From: Citrobacter rodentium NBRC 105723 = DSM 16636
Lineage (GTDB): Bacteria; Pseudomonadota; Gammaproteobacteria; Enterobacterales; Enterobacteriaceae
Assembly (NCBI RefSeq): GCF_021278985.1
Contig: NZ_CP082833.1
Coordinates: forward strand, 4,588,001 to 4,652,000
DNA: 64,000 nucleotides
Direction of reading: 5' to 3'
A program made the translations under genes and the position numbers. Shown in pieces: positions 33,998 to 43,519 of the stretch (positions are counted from its first letter, which is position 1; each line of letters begins with the position of its first letter). The notes beneath the pieces are model-generated. The model saw only the letters and a program-made list of their open reading frames with translations. It had not been told where the DNA came from and searched no databases.

Positions 33998-35655
33998 TCG
34001 GCTCTGCCGCGCGCCAGCCACAGCACGCGGGAAAACATTTTGCGCAGCAGCACCGGCACCGCATCAACCCCGCGCCGCCCGGCCTCCATCGCCACCTCAA
34101 TGGCCAGGTCGGGCTTCGATGAGCGATGGATCGCCTTAGTGATGATTTTACGGGTATTCATCGGCACATTTTCCGGGATCTGCGCCACCCGGTGGAAAAC
34201 GTCAGAGAAGCCCTGCCGGTACATAAAATGCTCCATATCCAGCGCAGGCAGCGCGGTCAGGTGCTCGCGCTCCTCCTCGCGGTCGTTATTCAGCAGGCTG
34301 CGCACCGTGGCGGCATATTTTTTGCCTGCCTCATCGCCGTCAACCAGCACATGCCATTCGATGCCCATCCGCCGGGCGAACTTCACCAGCGGCTTCAGTC
34401 CGGACTGGGCGAACTCGATAACCTTAATCCCTTCCGCATCAAAGTGATGGCCGCACTGGCGCGCCAGCTCGTTGATCACCCAGGTTTCCGTCTCGCCCTC
34501 TACCAGCAGCCAGCAGCGGGCGAACAGCGAAGAGGCGCGGTTAAAGCGGATATGAAAAGCAATCCGCCGCCCGTCCTCGGCGCTCAGCCCTCCCGGCCCC
34601 AGCCGCCAGGCCGCCACGCGCGACGAGTCCCGCACCAGGCGGCAGACATGTTCGACGGGGGTTAAAGACAGCAGTTCGCCGGAATTGGTGGTGGTGATGC
34701 GCTGAAGCGGCAGCAGGTTCAGCAGTTGCCAGGCCACTGACAGCATAATCGGATGCAGGCGCGTTTCCGGATCCTCCACCAGCAGCAGCGGCCTGGCGTC
34801 TTTATGCAGCCGGACGGTGCCTTTCGCCTGTAGCAGCGTCGAGAACAGACCCAGCAGGATCACCCGATGGCTGCGTCCGCCGGGCTTGTCGATCATCCGG
34901 TTGATAATATCGAGGTAGCGCCAGCTGCGCTGCTCGTTCGTCGAGCGGCGGCGCATGAGCCGGTGGCGGGAGTGCGCCGAGGTTCCCTGCTCGGTAAAAT
35001 AGTGCTCCAGCAGTTGCACCATTGCCGAAAGCCCCTGCCGAATCTGGCCGTCCGTCAGGTTCTGCGGACGCGTCGCCAGTTCTCGGGCGAGGAAATCCAG
35101 CTGCCGGGCGGTGACCTCCACGTCCGGCACCTCCGGCACCGTACCGTTACGGATGCGGCGCATAAAGCGCGCGTCGCGCAGCCGCAGCACCGGCATTAAG
35201 CGCACCAGATGCCGCGCCAGATCGTTAATATCGTCAACCGGCAGCGGATGCCCGTCACCGTCGAGAAAACTGCGCAGCGTCATCACGCTGCCATCTTCCG
35301 CAGAATCGCCTTCCAGACGATAAAAGATACGCCGATAGCCGTCGTGACACGGCGACCAGCACGCCTCCAGCGGCCGGTAACGGCGCCCCCGATGGCGTCC
35401 GGGCTTCGATTCGCGAAAGGTCAGCACAATATGCAGGTGGTGTTCGCGCCCGTTGACATCGCCCGGCGGGAACCAGAAATCATCGCGCCGGAAATGGTAC
35501 AGCTCGATTTCCGGGGAGAGCAGCAGGGTTAACGCGTCGAGTAAACTGGATTTACCCCAGGCGTTTTCGCCAATCAGCACGTTGTTTTGCTCAAGCATTA
35601 ACGACAGCCGATTAATACCGCGAAAACCCACAATCTCAACGCGTTCGAGAATCAT
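33994..35655 (-). CDS. ybjD: OLD-family ATP-dependent nuclease-like protein YbjD
   Basis: 553 codons including stop, close to E. coli YbjD. ABC/SMC-like ATPase half with GENAWGKSSLLDALTLLL (P-loop about 32-40), a LLVEDPETRLHP Walker-B-like motif near 290-300, then a C-terminal TOPRIM domain with LLVEGETE and LVDGDEAGKK. OLD proteins such as P2 Old are DNA-acting nucleases, and relatives form defence systems, so YbjD may act in DNA repair or defence; no function is proven here. No partner (GajB-type helicase) lies next to it. Confidence 0.92.
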   Translation of the reverse strand: MILERVEIVGFRGINRLSLMLEQNNVLIGENAWGKSSLLDALTLLLSPEIELYHFRRDDFWFPPGDVNGREHHLHIVLTFRESKPGRHRGRRYRPLEACWSPCHDGYRRIFYRLEGDSAEDGSVMTLRSFLDGDGHPLPVDDINDLARHLVRLMPVLRLRDARFMRRIRNGTVPEVPDVEVTARQLDFLARELATRPQNLTDGQIRQGLSAMVQLLEHYFTEQGTSAHSRHRLMRRRSTNEQRSWRYLDIINRMIDKPGGRSHRVILLGLFSTLLQAKGTVRLHKDARPLLLVEDPETRLHPIMLSVAWQLLNLLPLQRITTTNSGELLSLTPVEHVCRLVRDSSRVAAWRLGPGGLSAEDGRRIAFHIRFNRASSLFARCWLLVEGETETWVINELARQCGHHFDAEGIKVIEFAQSGLKPLVKFARRMGIEWHVLVDGDEAGKKYAATVRSLLNNDREEEREHLTALPALDMEHFMYRQGFSDVFHRVAQIPENVPMNTRKIITKAIHRSSKPDLAIEVAMEAGRRGVDAVPVLLRKMFSRVLWLARGRAD

Positions 35656-36056
35656 GTTTCCTCCAGAAAATCATTCCGTTTCCTTTAACTTCTCGCAGTA
35701 TAACTGCAAAACCCGGCGACGGGCGTGACCGGGTTAGTATTCAGCCGGTTAAGCGGATAATTGCTGAGCAAACCCGCGCGACGCTTCGCGCCTGCACGGC
35801 GCCATAAAAACAGATTTTTCAATCATGAAATTCGGATTTTGGATGCTCGATTGTCGCTGAAAATTCGGTACACTCGAATTAAGTTCAATCTCAACAAGGA
35901 ATAGCAACTCTTTGCCCTGAGTCAAACGAACTGGATTTATTTAACTGGAGAAACGGCGACGTTCATTTTTAAAATAGCGCGCTTTATTTATGTCGTCGTA
36001 CTGTAGACGATAATTGTTGAGACCACGATTGTGGTTATTTGTTATCAGAGGTGGTT
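35656..36056. other. ybjD-aqpZ intergenic region
   Basis: 401 AT-rich bases between divergent genes. A TACACT box at about 35868 is a possible -10. An ACCAC-GATT-GTGGT inverted repeat lies about 25 bases before the aqpZ start and could form a small leader hairpin. No open frame or RNA gene supported. Confidence 0.45.
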
Positions 36057-36752
36057 ATGTTGAGAAAATTAGCAGCTGAATGTTTTGGTACATTCTGGCT
36101 GGTTTTTGGTGGCTGCGGGAGCGCCGTTCTGGCGGCAGCATTTCCGGAACTGGGAATTGGCTTTGCGGGCGTGGCGCTGGCATTCGGGCTGACAGTATTA
36201 ACCATGGCCTACGCGGTAGGGCATATTTCCGGCGGTCATTTTAACCCGGCGGTAACGTTGGGCCTGTGGGCTGGCGGTCGTTTTGCGACGAAAGAGGTCA
36301 TTGGCTATATTATCGCACAGGTGATCGGCGGTATTATTGCGGCAGCGGCGCTGTATCTGATTGCCAGCGGTAAAGCAGGCTTTGACGCGGCGGCCAGCGG
36401 TTTTGCCGCCAACGGCTATGGCGAACATTCGCCGGGCGGTTATTCAATGCTCTCCGCCATTGTCATTGAGATTATCCTGACGGCTGGTTTCCTGCTGGTC
36501 ATTCATGGCGCAACTGATAAACGCGCGCCCGCAGGTTTCGCGCCCATTGCTATCGGTCTGGCGTTAACCCTTATTCACCTGATTAGCATCCCGGTGACCA
36601 ATACTTCCGTCAACCCGGCGCGCAGCACCGCGGTCGCTATTTTCCAGGGCGGCTGGGCGCTGGAACAGCTGTGGCTGTTCTGGGTGATGCCGATTATTGG
36701 CGGGATCGCCGGCGGGCTTATTTATCGCACGCTGCTGGAAAAACGCGATTAA
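36057..36752 (+). CDS. aqpZ: Aquaporin Z
   Basis: 231 residues, the E. coli length. Six helices and two half-helices carrying NPA motifs (GGHFNPAVT about residue 63, TSVNPARS about 186), with the water-selective Phe/His/Arg/Thr set expected from close identity to E. coli AqpZ. It conducts water across the inner membrane. ATG 36057 follows CAGAGGTGG; six upstream codons are rejected because the family starts with MxRKLAAE. A strong terminator follows. Confidence 0.98.
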   Translation: MLRKLAAECFGTFWLVFGGCGSAVLAAAFPELGIGFAGVALAFGLTVLTMAYAVGHISGGHFNPAVTLGLWAGGRFATKEVIGYIIAQVIGGIIAAAALYLIASGKAGFDAAASGFAANGYGEHSPGGYSMLSAIVIEIILTAGFLLVIHGATDKRAPAGFAPIAIGLALTLIHLISIPVTNTSVNPARSTAVAIFQGGWALEQLWLFWVMPIIGGIAGGLIYRTLLEKRD

Positions 36753-36809
36753 TAACCGGTGTCGGGTGGCGGTTACACGTTACCCGACCTCAATATCCGT
36801 AGCGCAGAC

Positions 36810-36836
36810 AGGCCGGGATAACCCGGCCTTTTTTTT
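36810..36836 (+). terminator. aqpZ terminator
   Basis: AGGCCGGG / CCCGGCCT stem with ATAA loop and eight T; strong intrinsic terminator. A second small inverted repeat (GTCGGGT / ACCCGAC) lies just upstream at about 36763-36788. Confidence 0.92.
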
Positions 36837-36910
36837 ACTCCTTTACCTGACAGCCTTTTCTGGATAGTGTCTTTAACGGCAAACACATTTTTACAAGGAC
36901 CCGGCTGTTC

Positions 36911-37810
36911 ATGTTTTCAGGACTTCTTATCATCCTGCTTCCGCTGATTGCAGGTTATCTTATTCCGCTCCGGCATCGCGCGGCATTAAAACTCATCAAT
37001 CAACTACTGAGCTGGATGGTTTATCTGATTCTCTTTTTTATGGGGATCAGCCTGGCCTTTCTGGATAATCTGGCGAGTAATCTGCTCGCAATTTTTCATT
37101 ATTCCGCGGTCAGCATTACGGTTATTTTACTGTGTAATATTGCCGCGCTCCTGTGGCTGGAGCGTGCCCTGCCCTGGCAACACCATCATCAGCAGGAAAA
37201 ACTGCCTTCGCGTATTGCGATGGCGCTTGAATCGCTGAAACTGTGCGGCGTGGTCGTTGCCGGTTTTCTGCTCGGGCTGAGCGGCTTTTCGCTTTTGCAA
37301 CACGCCACCGAAGCCAGCGAATATACCCTGATTCTGTTACTGCTGCTGGTCGGTATTCAGCTGCGTAACAGCGGAATGACCTTAAAGCAGATTGTCCTCA
37401 ACCGCCGGGGGATGATTGTCGCCGTGGTGGTGGTGGTCAGCTCTCTGGCTGGCGGGATAATCAACGCCTTTATTCTCGATCTGCCGATAAAAACCGCGAT
37501 GGCGATGGCCTCGGGCTTCGGCTGGTACTCCCTTTCCGGTATTCTGCTCACCGAATCGTTTGGCCCGGTGATTGGCAGCGCCGCGTTCTTTAACGATCTG
37601 GCGCGCGAACTGCTGGCCATTATGCTGATTCCGGGCCTGGTACGCCGCAGCCGCTCCACCGCGCTCGGTCTGTGCGGGGCGACCTCTATGGATTTCACCC
37701 TGCCGGTGCTGCAACGCACGGGCGGGCTGGAGATAGTCCCCGCCGCCATTGTGCACGGTTTTGTTCTTAGCCTGCTGGTGCCGATTCTGATGGCCTTTTT
37801 CTCCGCATAA
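36911..37810 (+). CDS. lysO: L-lysine exporter LysO
   Basis: 299 residues, as in E. coli LysO (YbjE). All-helical inner-membrane protein of about 8-10 helices; typical segments LINQLLSWMVYLILFFMGIS, GFGWYSLSGILLTESFGPVI and GLCGATSMDFTLPVLQRTGG. It exports lysine and toxic analogues. In E. coli its expression is under ArgR/lysine control; I see no riboswitch in the 74 bases between the aqpZ terminator and the ATG. Confidence 0.95.
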   Translation: MFSGLLIILLPLIAGYLIPLRHRAALKLINQLLSWMVYLILFFMGISLAFLDNLASNLLAIFHYSAVSITVILLCNIAALLWLERALPWQHHHQQEKLPSRIAMALESLKLCGVVVAGFLLGLSGFSLLQHATEASEYTLILLLLLVGIQLRNSGMTLKQIVLNRRGMIVAVVVVVSSLAGGIINAFILDLPIKTAMAMASGFGWYSLSGILLTESFGPVIGSAAFFNDLARELLAIMLIPGLVRRSRSTALGLCGATSMDFTLPVLQRTGGLEIVPAAIVHGFVLSLLVPILMAFFSA

Positions 37811-37843
37811 TACCTCTCTGGCGGTAGGCTTCTGCCGTCAAAA

Positions 37844-37857
37844 TTGCGCTAAATCAA
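37844..37857 (+). promoter_or_regulatory. Candidate FNR site for hcp-hcr
   Basis: TTGCGCTAAATCAA fits TTGAT-N4-ATCAA with a perfect right half and 3 of 5 in the left half, 97 bases before hcp, whose E. coli counterpart is FNR-activated. Confidence 0.5.
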
Positions 37858-37916
37858 TCTCCCTGTAAGTTGTGGCAGAAATTCCTTTTCTCTGGTTACA
37901 CAGAGGCATAACCTTA

Positions 37917-37938
37917 AACATGTATATTAAATATAACT
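37917..37938 (+). promoter_or_regulatory. Candidate NsrR site for hcp-hcr
   Basis: AACATGTATATTAAATATAA is an AT-rich imperfect palindrome of the NsrR type just upstream of hcp. E. coli hcp-hcr is strongly repressed by NsrR. The match is by eye only. Confidence 0.4.
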
Positions 37939-37953
37939 TTAAAAGGTGTGACC

Positions 37954-39606
37954 ATGTTTTGTGTGCAATGTGAACAAACCATCCGTACTCCGGCAGGAAA
38001 CGGCTGCTCTTATGCGCAGGGTATGTGCGGTAAAACGGCTGAAACCTCCGATTTGCAGGATCTGCTGATTGCTTCCCTTCAGGGGCTCTCTGCATGGGCG
38101 GTAAAAGCCCGCGAATACGGTATTATCAACCATGAGGTGGATAATTTTGCGCTGCGCGCGTTCTTTTCCACGCTGACTAACGTCAACTTCGATTCTCCGC
38201 GCATCGTCGGCTACGCCCGCGAAGCCATCGCCATGCGTGAAGCGCTGAAAGCGCAGTGTCTGCAACAGGACGCCAGCGCCAGGGTCGCTAACCCGATGGC
38301 CGATCTGCAACTGGTAAGCGACGATCTGGGCGAGCTTCAGCGCCAAGCGGCGGAGTTCACCCCGAACAAAGATAAAGCCGCTATCGGCGAAAACATCCTC
38401 GGCCTGCGTCTGCTGTGCCTGTACGGTCTGAAAGGCGCGGCGGCCTATATGGAACACGCCCACGTCCTCGGCCAGTACGATAATGATATCTACGCCCAGT
38501 ACCATAAAATCATGGCGTGGCTGGGCACCTGGCCTTCCGATATGAACGCGCTGCTCGAGTGCGCGATGGAAATCGGCCAGATGAACTTTAAGGTAATGAG
38601 CATTCTGGACGCCGGTGAAACCACCAAATACGGTCACCCGACGCCAACTCAGGTTAACGTAAAAGCCACCGAAGGGAAGTGCATCCTGATCTCCGGCCAC
38701 GACCTGAAAGATCTCTACAATCTGCTTGAGCAGACCGAAGGCACCGGCGTCAACGTCTACACCCACGGAGAAATGCTGCCCGCGCACGGTTATCCGGAGC
38801 TGCGTAAATTCAAACATCTGGTCGGTAACTACGGCAGCGGCTGGCAGAACCAGCAGGTGGAATTCGCCCGTTTCCCTGGCCCTGTCGTGATGACCTCGAA
38901 CTGCATCATCGACCCGACGGTCGGCGCCTATGACGATCGTATCTGGACCCGCAGCATCGTCGGCTGGCCGGGCGTCAGCCATCTTGAAGGCGACGACTTT
39001 GCTCCGGTAATCGCCCAGGCGCAGCAGATGGCGGGCTTCCCGTACAGCGAAATTCCGCACCTGATCACCGTCGGTTTTGGCCGTCAGACCCTGCTTGGCG
39101 CGGCGGATACCCTGATTGACCTGGTGAGCCGCGAAAAACTGCGTCACATCTTCCTGGTCGGCGGCTGCGACGGCGCGCGCGGCGAACGTAACTACTTCAC
39201 CGACTTTGCCACCAGCGTACCGGACGACTGCCTGATCCTCACGCTGGCCTGCGGTAAATACCGCTTTAATAAGCTGGAGTTCGGCGATATCGAAGGTCTT
39301 CCGCGCCTGGTGGATGCAGGACAGTGTAACGATGCCTACTCCGCGATCATTCTGGCGGTCACGCTGGCGGAAAAACTGGGCTGCGGCGTCAACGATCTGC
39401 CGCTGTCGCTGGTGCTCTCCTGGTTCGAACAGAAAGCGATTGTCATTCTGCTGACCCTGCTTTCGCTGGGCGTGAAAAATATCGTCACCGGCCCGACGGC
39501 CCCTGGCTTCTTCACCCCTGACCTGCTGGCGATCCTCAACGAAAAATTCGGCCTGCGTTCCGTCACCACCGTTGAAGAAGATATGAAGCAACTGCTGAGC
39601 GCGTAA
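37954..39606 (+). CDS. hcp: Hybrid cluster protein Hcp
   Basis: 550 residues, the E. coli length. N-terminal CVQCEQ...GCSYAQGMCG gives Cys 3, 6, 18 and 25 in the enterobacterial C-x2-C-x11-C-x6-C arrangement for the Fe-S cluster. Ligands of the hybrid cluster are in LISGHDL, SNCIIDP, GGCDGARGERNY and CGKYRFNKLEFG. It reduces nitric oxide and hydroxylamine, protects anaerobically growing cells, and acts in S-nitrosylation. GTG 37948 would add two residues; ATG 37954 is standard. hcr follows 11 bases later. Confidence 0.98.
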   Translation: MFCVQCEQTIRTPAGNGCSYAQGMCGKTAETSDLQDLLIASLQGLSAWAVKAREYGIINHEVDNFALRAFFSTLTNVNFDSPRIVGYAREAIAMREALKAQCLQQDASARVANPMADLQLVSDDLGELQRQAAEFTPNKDKAAIGENILGLRLLCLYGLKGAAAYMEHAHVLGQYDNDIYAQYHKIMAWLGTWPSDMNALLECAMEIGQMNFKVMSILDAGETTKYGHPTPTQVNVKATEGKCILISGHDLKDLYNLLEQTEGTGVNVYTHGEMLPAHGYPELRKFKHLVGNYGSGWQNQQVEFARFPGPVVMTSNCIIDPTVGAYDDRIWTRSIVGWPGVSHLEGDDFAPVIAQAQQMAGFPYSEIPHLITVGFGRQTLLGAADTLIDLVSREKLRHIFLVGGCDGARGERNYFTDFATSVPDDCLILTLACGKYRFNKLEFGDIEGLPRLVDAGQCNDAYSAIILAVTLAEKLGCGVNDLPLSLVLSWFEQKAIVILLTLLSLGVKNIVTGPTAPGFFTPDLLAILNEKFGLRSVTTVEEDMKQLLSA

Positions 39607-39617
39607 GGAGTAAAGCG

Positions 39618-40586
39618 ATGACAATGCCAACCAATCAGTGCCCGTGGCGGATGCAGGTACACCACATCCATCAGGAGACGCCGGATGTATGGACGATAGC
39701 GCTGCTGTGCCACGACTATTATCCGTATCGCGCCGGGCAGTATGCACTGGTCAGCGTGCGTAACTCAGCGGATACGCTGCGCGCCTACACCCTTTCGTCA
39801 ACGCCGGGCGTCAGCGAGTACATTACCCTGACCGTTCGCCGCATTGATGAAGGCGCCGGGTCCCAGTGGTTAACCCGTGACGTGAAGCGCGGCGACTATA
39901 TCTGGCTGTCCGATGCGATGGGCGAATTCACCTGCGACGATAAAGCAGAGGATAAGTTCCTGATGCTGGCCGCCGGCTGTGGCGTCACGCCGATCATGTC
40001 GATGCGTCGCTGGTTGGCGAAGTATCGCCCGCAGGCCGATGTGCAGGTGATCTATAACGTGCGCTCGCCGCAGGATGTGATTTTCGCGCAGGAGTGGCGG
40101 CAGTATCCGGTCACGCTGGTGGCGGAAAACAACGCCAGCCACGGCTTTGTCGCCGGTCGCCTGACCAGCGAACTGTTGCAGCAGGTGCCCGATCTGGCCT
40201 CACGTACCGTAATGACCTGCGGCCCCGCGCCGTATATGGATCTGGTCGAGCAGGAAGTGAAAGCGCTGGGCGTGACGCGCTTCTTTAAAGAGAAGTTCTT
40301 CACCCCGGTCGCCGCGGCGGCGAACAGCGGGCTGAAGTTCACCAAACTGCAACCGGCCAAAGAGTTTTACGCCCCGGTTGGCACCACGCTGCTGGAGGCG
40401 CTGGAAAGCAACAAGGTGCCGGTGACCGTCGCCTGTCGCGCTGGCGTCTGCGGCTGCTGCAAAACGAAAGTGGTATCCGGCGAGTATACGGTCAGCAGCA
40501 CCATGACGCTGACCGACGCGGAAATCGCCGAAGGCTACGTGCTGGCCTGCTCCTGCCATCCGCAGGGCGATCTGGTGCTCGCGTAA
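39618..40586 (+). CDS. hcr: NADH oxidoreductase Hcr
   Basis: 322 residues, as in E. coli. FAD domain with RAYTLSSTPG (about 55), NAD domain with GCGVTPIMSM and MTCGPAPYM, and a C-terminal plant-type 2Fe-2S domain with CRAGVCGCCK and a later CSCH. It passes electrons from NADH to Hcp. It forms an operon with hcp and is followed by REP-type hairpins. Confidence 0.97.
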   Translation: MTMPTNQCPWRMQVHHIHQETPDVWTIALLCHDYYPYRAGQYALVSVRNSADTLRAYTLSSTPGVSEYITLTVRRIDEGAGSQWLTRDVKRGDYIWLSDAMGEFTCDDKAEDKFLMLAAGCGVTPIMSMRRWLAKYRPQADVQVIYNVRSPQDVIFAQEWRQYPVTLVAENNASHGFVAGRLTSELLQQVPDLASRTVMTCGPAPYMDLVEQEVKALGVTRFFKEKFFTPVAAAANSGLKFTKLQPAKEFYAPVGTTLLEALESNKVPVTVACRAGVCGCCKTKVVSGEYTVSSTMTLTDAEIAEGYVLACSCHPQGDLVLA

Positions 40587-40594
40587 AGACCTGG

Positions 40595-40665
40595 CCGGAT
40601 AGCGCTCCGGCCTGACAATACCCTCTGGCCGGATAAGGCGGTGATATGCCTTATCCGGCTTTTTC
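40595..40665 (+). repeat. Tandem REP elements, second acting as terminator
   Basis: GGCCGGATAGCGCTCCGGCC at 40595-40614 and the longer GCCGGATAAGGC / GCCTTATCCGGC stem at 40628-40659 with an 8-base loop and TTTTT behind it. REP unit fused to an intrinsic terminator downstream of hcr. Confidence 0.85.
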
Positions 40666-40756
40666 CTTTCTTCCCCGCAGCCCAAAGTGACAAACGCCCC
40701 CATCATCTTCGACTAGACTTGTAACCGTTATCACAATGTTAAGGAGATGGAGAACC

Positions 40757-42475
40757 ATGAAACAAACGGTTGCCGCTTTTATTGCGAAAACGCTGGAACA
40801 GGCTGGCGTGAAACGGATCTGGGGCGTGACGGGCGATTCGCTGAACGGTCTGAGCGACAGTCTCAATCGCATGGGAACGATTGAGTGGATGTCGACCCGC
40901 CATGAAGAGGTCGCGGCGTTCGCCGCCGGAGCGGAAGCCCAGTTAACCGGCGAGCTGGCGGTATGCGCCGGCTCCTGCGGACCGGGCAACCTCCATCTGA
41001 TTAACGGCCTGTTTGACTGTCACCGCAACCACGTCCCGGTGCTGGCCATCGCCGCGCATATTCCCTCCAGCGAGATCGGCAGCGGTTACTTCCAGGAGAC
41101 CCACCCGCAAGAGTTGTTCCGTGAATGCAGCCACTATTGCGAGCTGGTTTCCAGCCCCGAGCAGATCCCGCAGGTGCTGGCGATCGCCATGCGCAAAGCG
41201 GTGCTCAATCGCGGCGTGTCGGTGGTGGTGCTGCCGGGCGACGTGGCGCTGAAACCGGCGCCGGAAGGCGCCAGCAGCCACTGGTATCATGCGCCGTTGC
41301 CGATAGTCACGCCCGCGGAAGAAGAGTTACGCAAACTGGCGCAGCTGCTGCGCTACTCCAGCAATATCGCCCTGATGTGCGGCAGCGGCTGCGCGGGCGC
41401 GCATAAAGAGCTGGTTGAATTCGCCGCCAAAATCAAAGCGCCCATCGTCCACGCTCTGCGCGGCAAAGAGCATGTGGAGTACGACAACCCATACGACGTG
41501 GGGATGACCGGGCTTATCGGCTTCTCGTCCGGTTTCCACACCATGATGAACGCCGACACGCTGGTGCTGCTCGGCACCCAGTTCCCCTATCGCGCGTTCT
41601 ATCCCACCGATGCCAAAATCATTCAGATCGACATTAACCCGGCGAGCATCGGCGCGCACAGTAAAGTCGATATGGCGCTGGTCGGCGATATTAAAGCGAC
41701 CCTGACGGCGCTGCTGCCGCTGGTGGAAGAAAAAACCGAGCGTAAATTCCTCGATAAAGCGCTCAGCGATTACCGCGACGCGCGTAAGGGGCTGGACGAT
41801 CTGGCAAAACCGAGTGACAAAGCGATACACCCGCAGTATCTGGCGCAGCGGATCAGCCACTTTGCCGCCGATGACGCCATCTTCACCTGCGACGTCGGCA
41901 CGCCGACGGTATGGGCGGCGCGCTATCTGAAGATGAACGGCAAACGGCGCCTGCTCGGCTCGTTTAACCACGGCTCCATGGCTAACGCCATGCCGCAGGC
42001 GCTGGGCGCCCAGGCCACCGCGCCGGACCGTCAGGTGGTGGCGATGTGCGGCGACGGCGGGTTCAGTATGCTGATGGGCGATTTCCTCTCGGTGGCGCAG
42101 ATGAAGCTGCCGGTGAAAATCGTGGTCTTTAACAACAGCGTGCTCGGTTTCGTGGCGATGGAGATGAAGGCGGGCGGCTATCTTACCGACGGCACCGAAC
42201 TGCACGACACCAATTTTGCGCGGATTGCCGAAGCGTGCGGCATTCCGGGAATTCGCGTGGAAAAAGCCACCGACGTTGATGAAGCGCTCCAGCGCGCCTT
42301 CGCCATCGACGGCCCGGTACTGGTGGATGTGGTGGTCGCAAAAGAAGAGCTGGCAATCCCGCCGCAGATTAAGCTGGAGCAGGCCAAAGGGTTCAGCCTC
42401 TATATGCTGCGCGCGATCATCAGCGGGCGCGGCGATGAAGTGATCGAACTGGCAAAAACCAACTGGCTCAGGTAA
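40757..42475 (+). CDS. poxB: Pyruvate dehydrogenase (quinone) PoxB
   Basis: 572 residues, identical in length to E. coli PoxB. Thiamine-diphosphate motif GDGGFSMLMGDFLSVAQ, the catalytic Glu in TRHEEVAAF, a central FAD domain, and the C-terminal lipid-binding helix (AIISGRGDEVIELAKTNWLR). It oxidises pyruvate to acetate and CO2 at the inner membrane and reduces ubiquinone, mainly in stationary phase under RpoS. ATG 40757 follows GGAGATGG; the seven upstream codons are unlikely. It is followed 38 bases later by ltaE. Confidence 0.98.
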   Translation: MKQTVAAFIAKTLEQAGVKRIWGVTGDSLNGLSDSLNRMGTIEWMSTRHEEVAAFAAGAEAQLTGELAVCAGSCGPGNLHLINGLFDCHRNHVPVLAIAAHIPSSEIGSGYFQETHPQELFRECSHYCELVSSPEQIPQVLAIAMRKAVLNRGVSVVVLPGDVALKPAPEGASSHWYHAPLPIVTPAEEELRKLAQLLRYSSNIALMCGSGCAGAHKELVEFAAKIKAPIVHALRGKEHVEYDNPYDVGMTGLIGFSSGFHTMMNADTLVLLGTQFPYRAFYPTDAKIIQIDINPASIGAHSKVDMALVGDIKATLTALLPLVEEKTERKFLDKALSDYRDARKGLDDLAKPSDKAIHPQYLAQRISHFAADDAIFTCDVGTPTVWAARYLKMNGKRRLLGSFNHGSMANAMPQALGAQATAPDRQVVAMCGDGGFSMLMGDFLSVAQMKLPVKIVVFNNSVLGFVAMEMKAGGYLTDGTELHDTNFARIAEACGIPGIRVEKATDVDEALQRAFAIDGPVLVDVVVAKEELAIPPQIKLEQAKGFSLYMLRAIISGRGDEVIELAKTNWLR

Positions 42476-42513
42476 AACATCTCACATTACCTCTTAAATG
42501 AAAGGGATGTGAA

Positions 42514-43515
42514 ATGATTGATTTACGTAGTGATACCGTTACCCGACCGGGTCGCGCCATGCTCGAAGAGATGATGGCCGCCCCGGTCGGGGATGACGTG
42601 TACGGCGATGACCCCACCGTTAACCAACTCCAGCGCTATGCGGCGGAACTGAGCGGCAAAGAGGCGGCGCTATTTTTACCCACCGGCACCCAGGCAAATC
42701 TGGTGGCGCTGCTCAGCCACTGCGAGCGCGGCGAAGAGTATATCGTCGGCCAGGGGGCGCATAACTATCTGTACGAAGCTGGCGGCGCGGCGGTGCTTGG
42801 CAGCATTCAGCCACAGCCGATCGACGCGGCGACTGACGGTACGCTGCCGCTGGATAAGGTGGCGGCGAAAATCAAGCCGGACGATATCCATTTTGCCCGC
42901 ACGAAGCTGCTTAGCCTTGAAAACACCCATAACGGCAAGGTGCTGCCGCGCGAATATCTGAAAGAAGCGTGGACCTTCTCCCGCCAGCACGGGCTGGCGC
43001 TGCACGTCGACGGCGCGCGCATTTTTAACGCCGTCGTCGCCTACGGCTGCGAACTGCAAGAAATTACTCAGTATTGCGACTCTTTCAGCATCTGCCTGTC
43101 GAAAGGGCTGGGAACGCCGGTCGGATCGCTGCTGGTCGGCAGCCATGATTACATCAAACGCGCCACGCGCTGGCGGAAAATGACCGGCGGCGGTATGCGT
43201 CAGGCCGGTATCCTCGCGGCAGCCGGGCTGTATGCGTTGAAAAATAACGTTGCGCGTCTGCAGGAGGATCATGATAACGCCGCCTGGCTGGCGCAGCAGC
43301 TGCGTGAAGCGGGCGCGGAGGTAATGCGCCACGATACCAATATGCTGTTTGTACGCGTTGGCGAAGAAAACGCCGCCGCGCTGGGCGCGTATCTCAAAGA
43401 GCGCCGCGTGCTGATTAACGCCTCGCCAGTCGTCCGTCTGGTCACCCATCTGGACGTCTCGCGCGAACAGCTTGCCGATGTCGTCGCCCACTGGCGCGCC
43501 TTCCTGACCCGCTAA
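42514..43515 (+). CDS. ltaE: Low-specificity L-threonine aldolase
   Basis: 333 residues, as in E. coli. Fold-type I PLP enzyme; conserved IDLRSDTVTRP start, AHNYLYEAGG, LHVDGARIFNA and the Schiff-base Lys in SICLSKGLGTPVGS. It cleaves threonine and allo-threonine to glycine and acetaldehyde, and also acts on phenylserine. Close spacing to poxB and ybjT suggests co-transcription. Confidence 0.97.
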   Translation: MIDLRSDTVTRPGRAMLEEMMAAPVGDDVYGDDPTVNQLQRYAAELSGKEAALFLPTGTQANLVALLSHCERGEEYIVGQGAHNYLYEAGGAAVLGSIQPQPIDAATDGTLPLDKVAAKIKPDDIHFARTKLLSLENTHNGKVLPREYLKEAWTFSRQHGLALHVDGARIFNAVVAYGCELQEITQYCDSFSICLSKGLGTPVGSLLVGSHDYIKRATRWRKMTGGGMRQAGILAAAGLYALKNNVARLQEDHDNAAWLAQQLREAGAEVMRHDTNMLFVRVGEENAAALGAYLKERRVLINASPVVRLVTHLDVSREQLADVVAHWRAFLTR

Positions 43516-43519
43516 GGAG

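Noticed and set aside
36022..36037. Riboswitch or attenuator before aqpZ
   Set aside because: Only a 5-bp inverted repeat is present, without a terminator stem or leader peptide.
37939..39747. 602-codon open frame opposite hcp and the start of hcr
   Set aside because: Spans two real genes on the other strand and has no recognisable domain; coding periodicity belongs to hcp/hcr.
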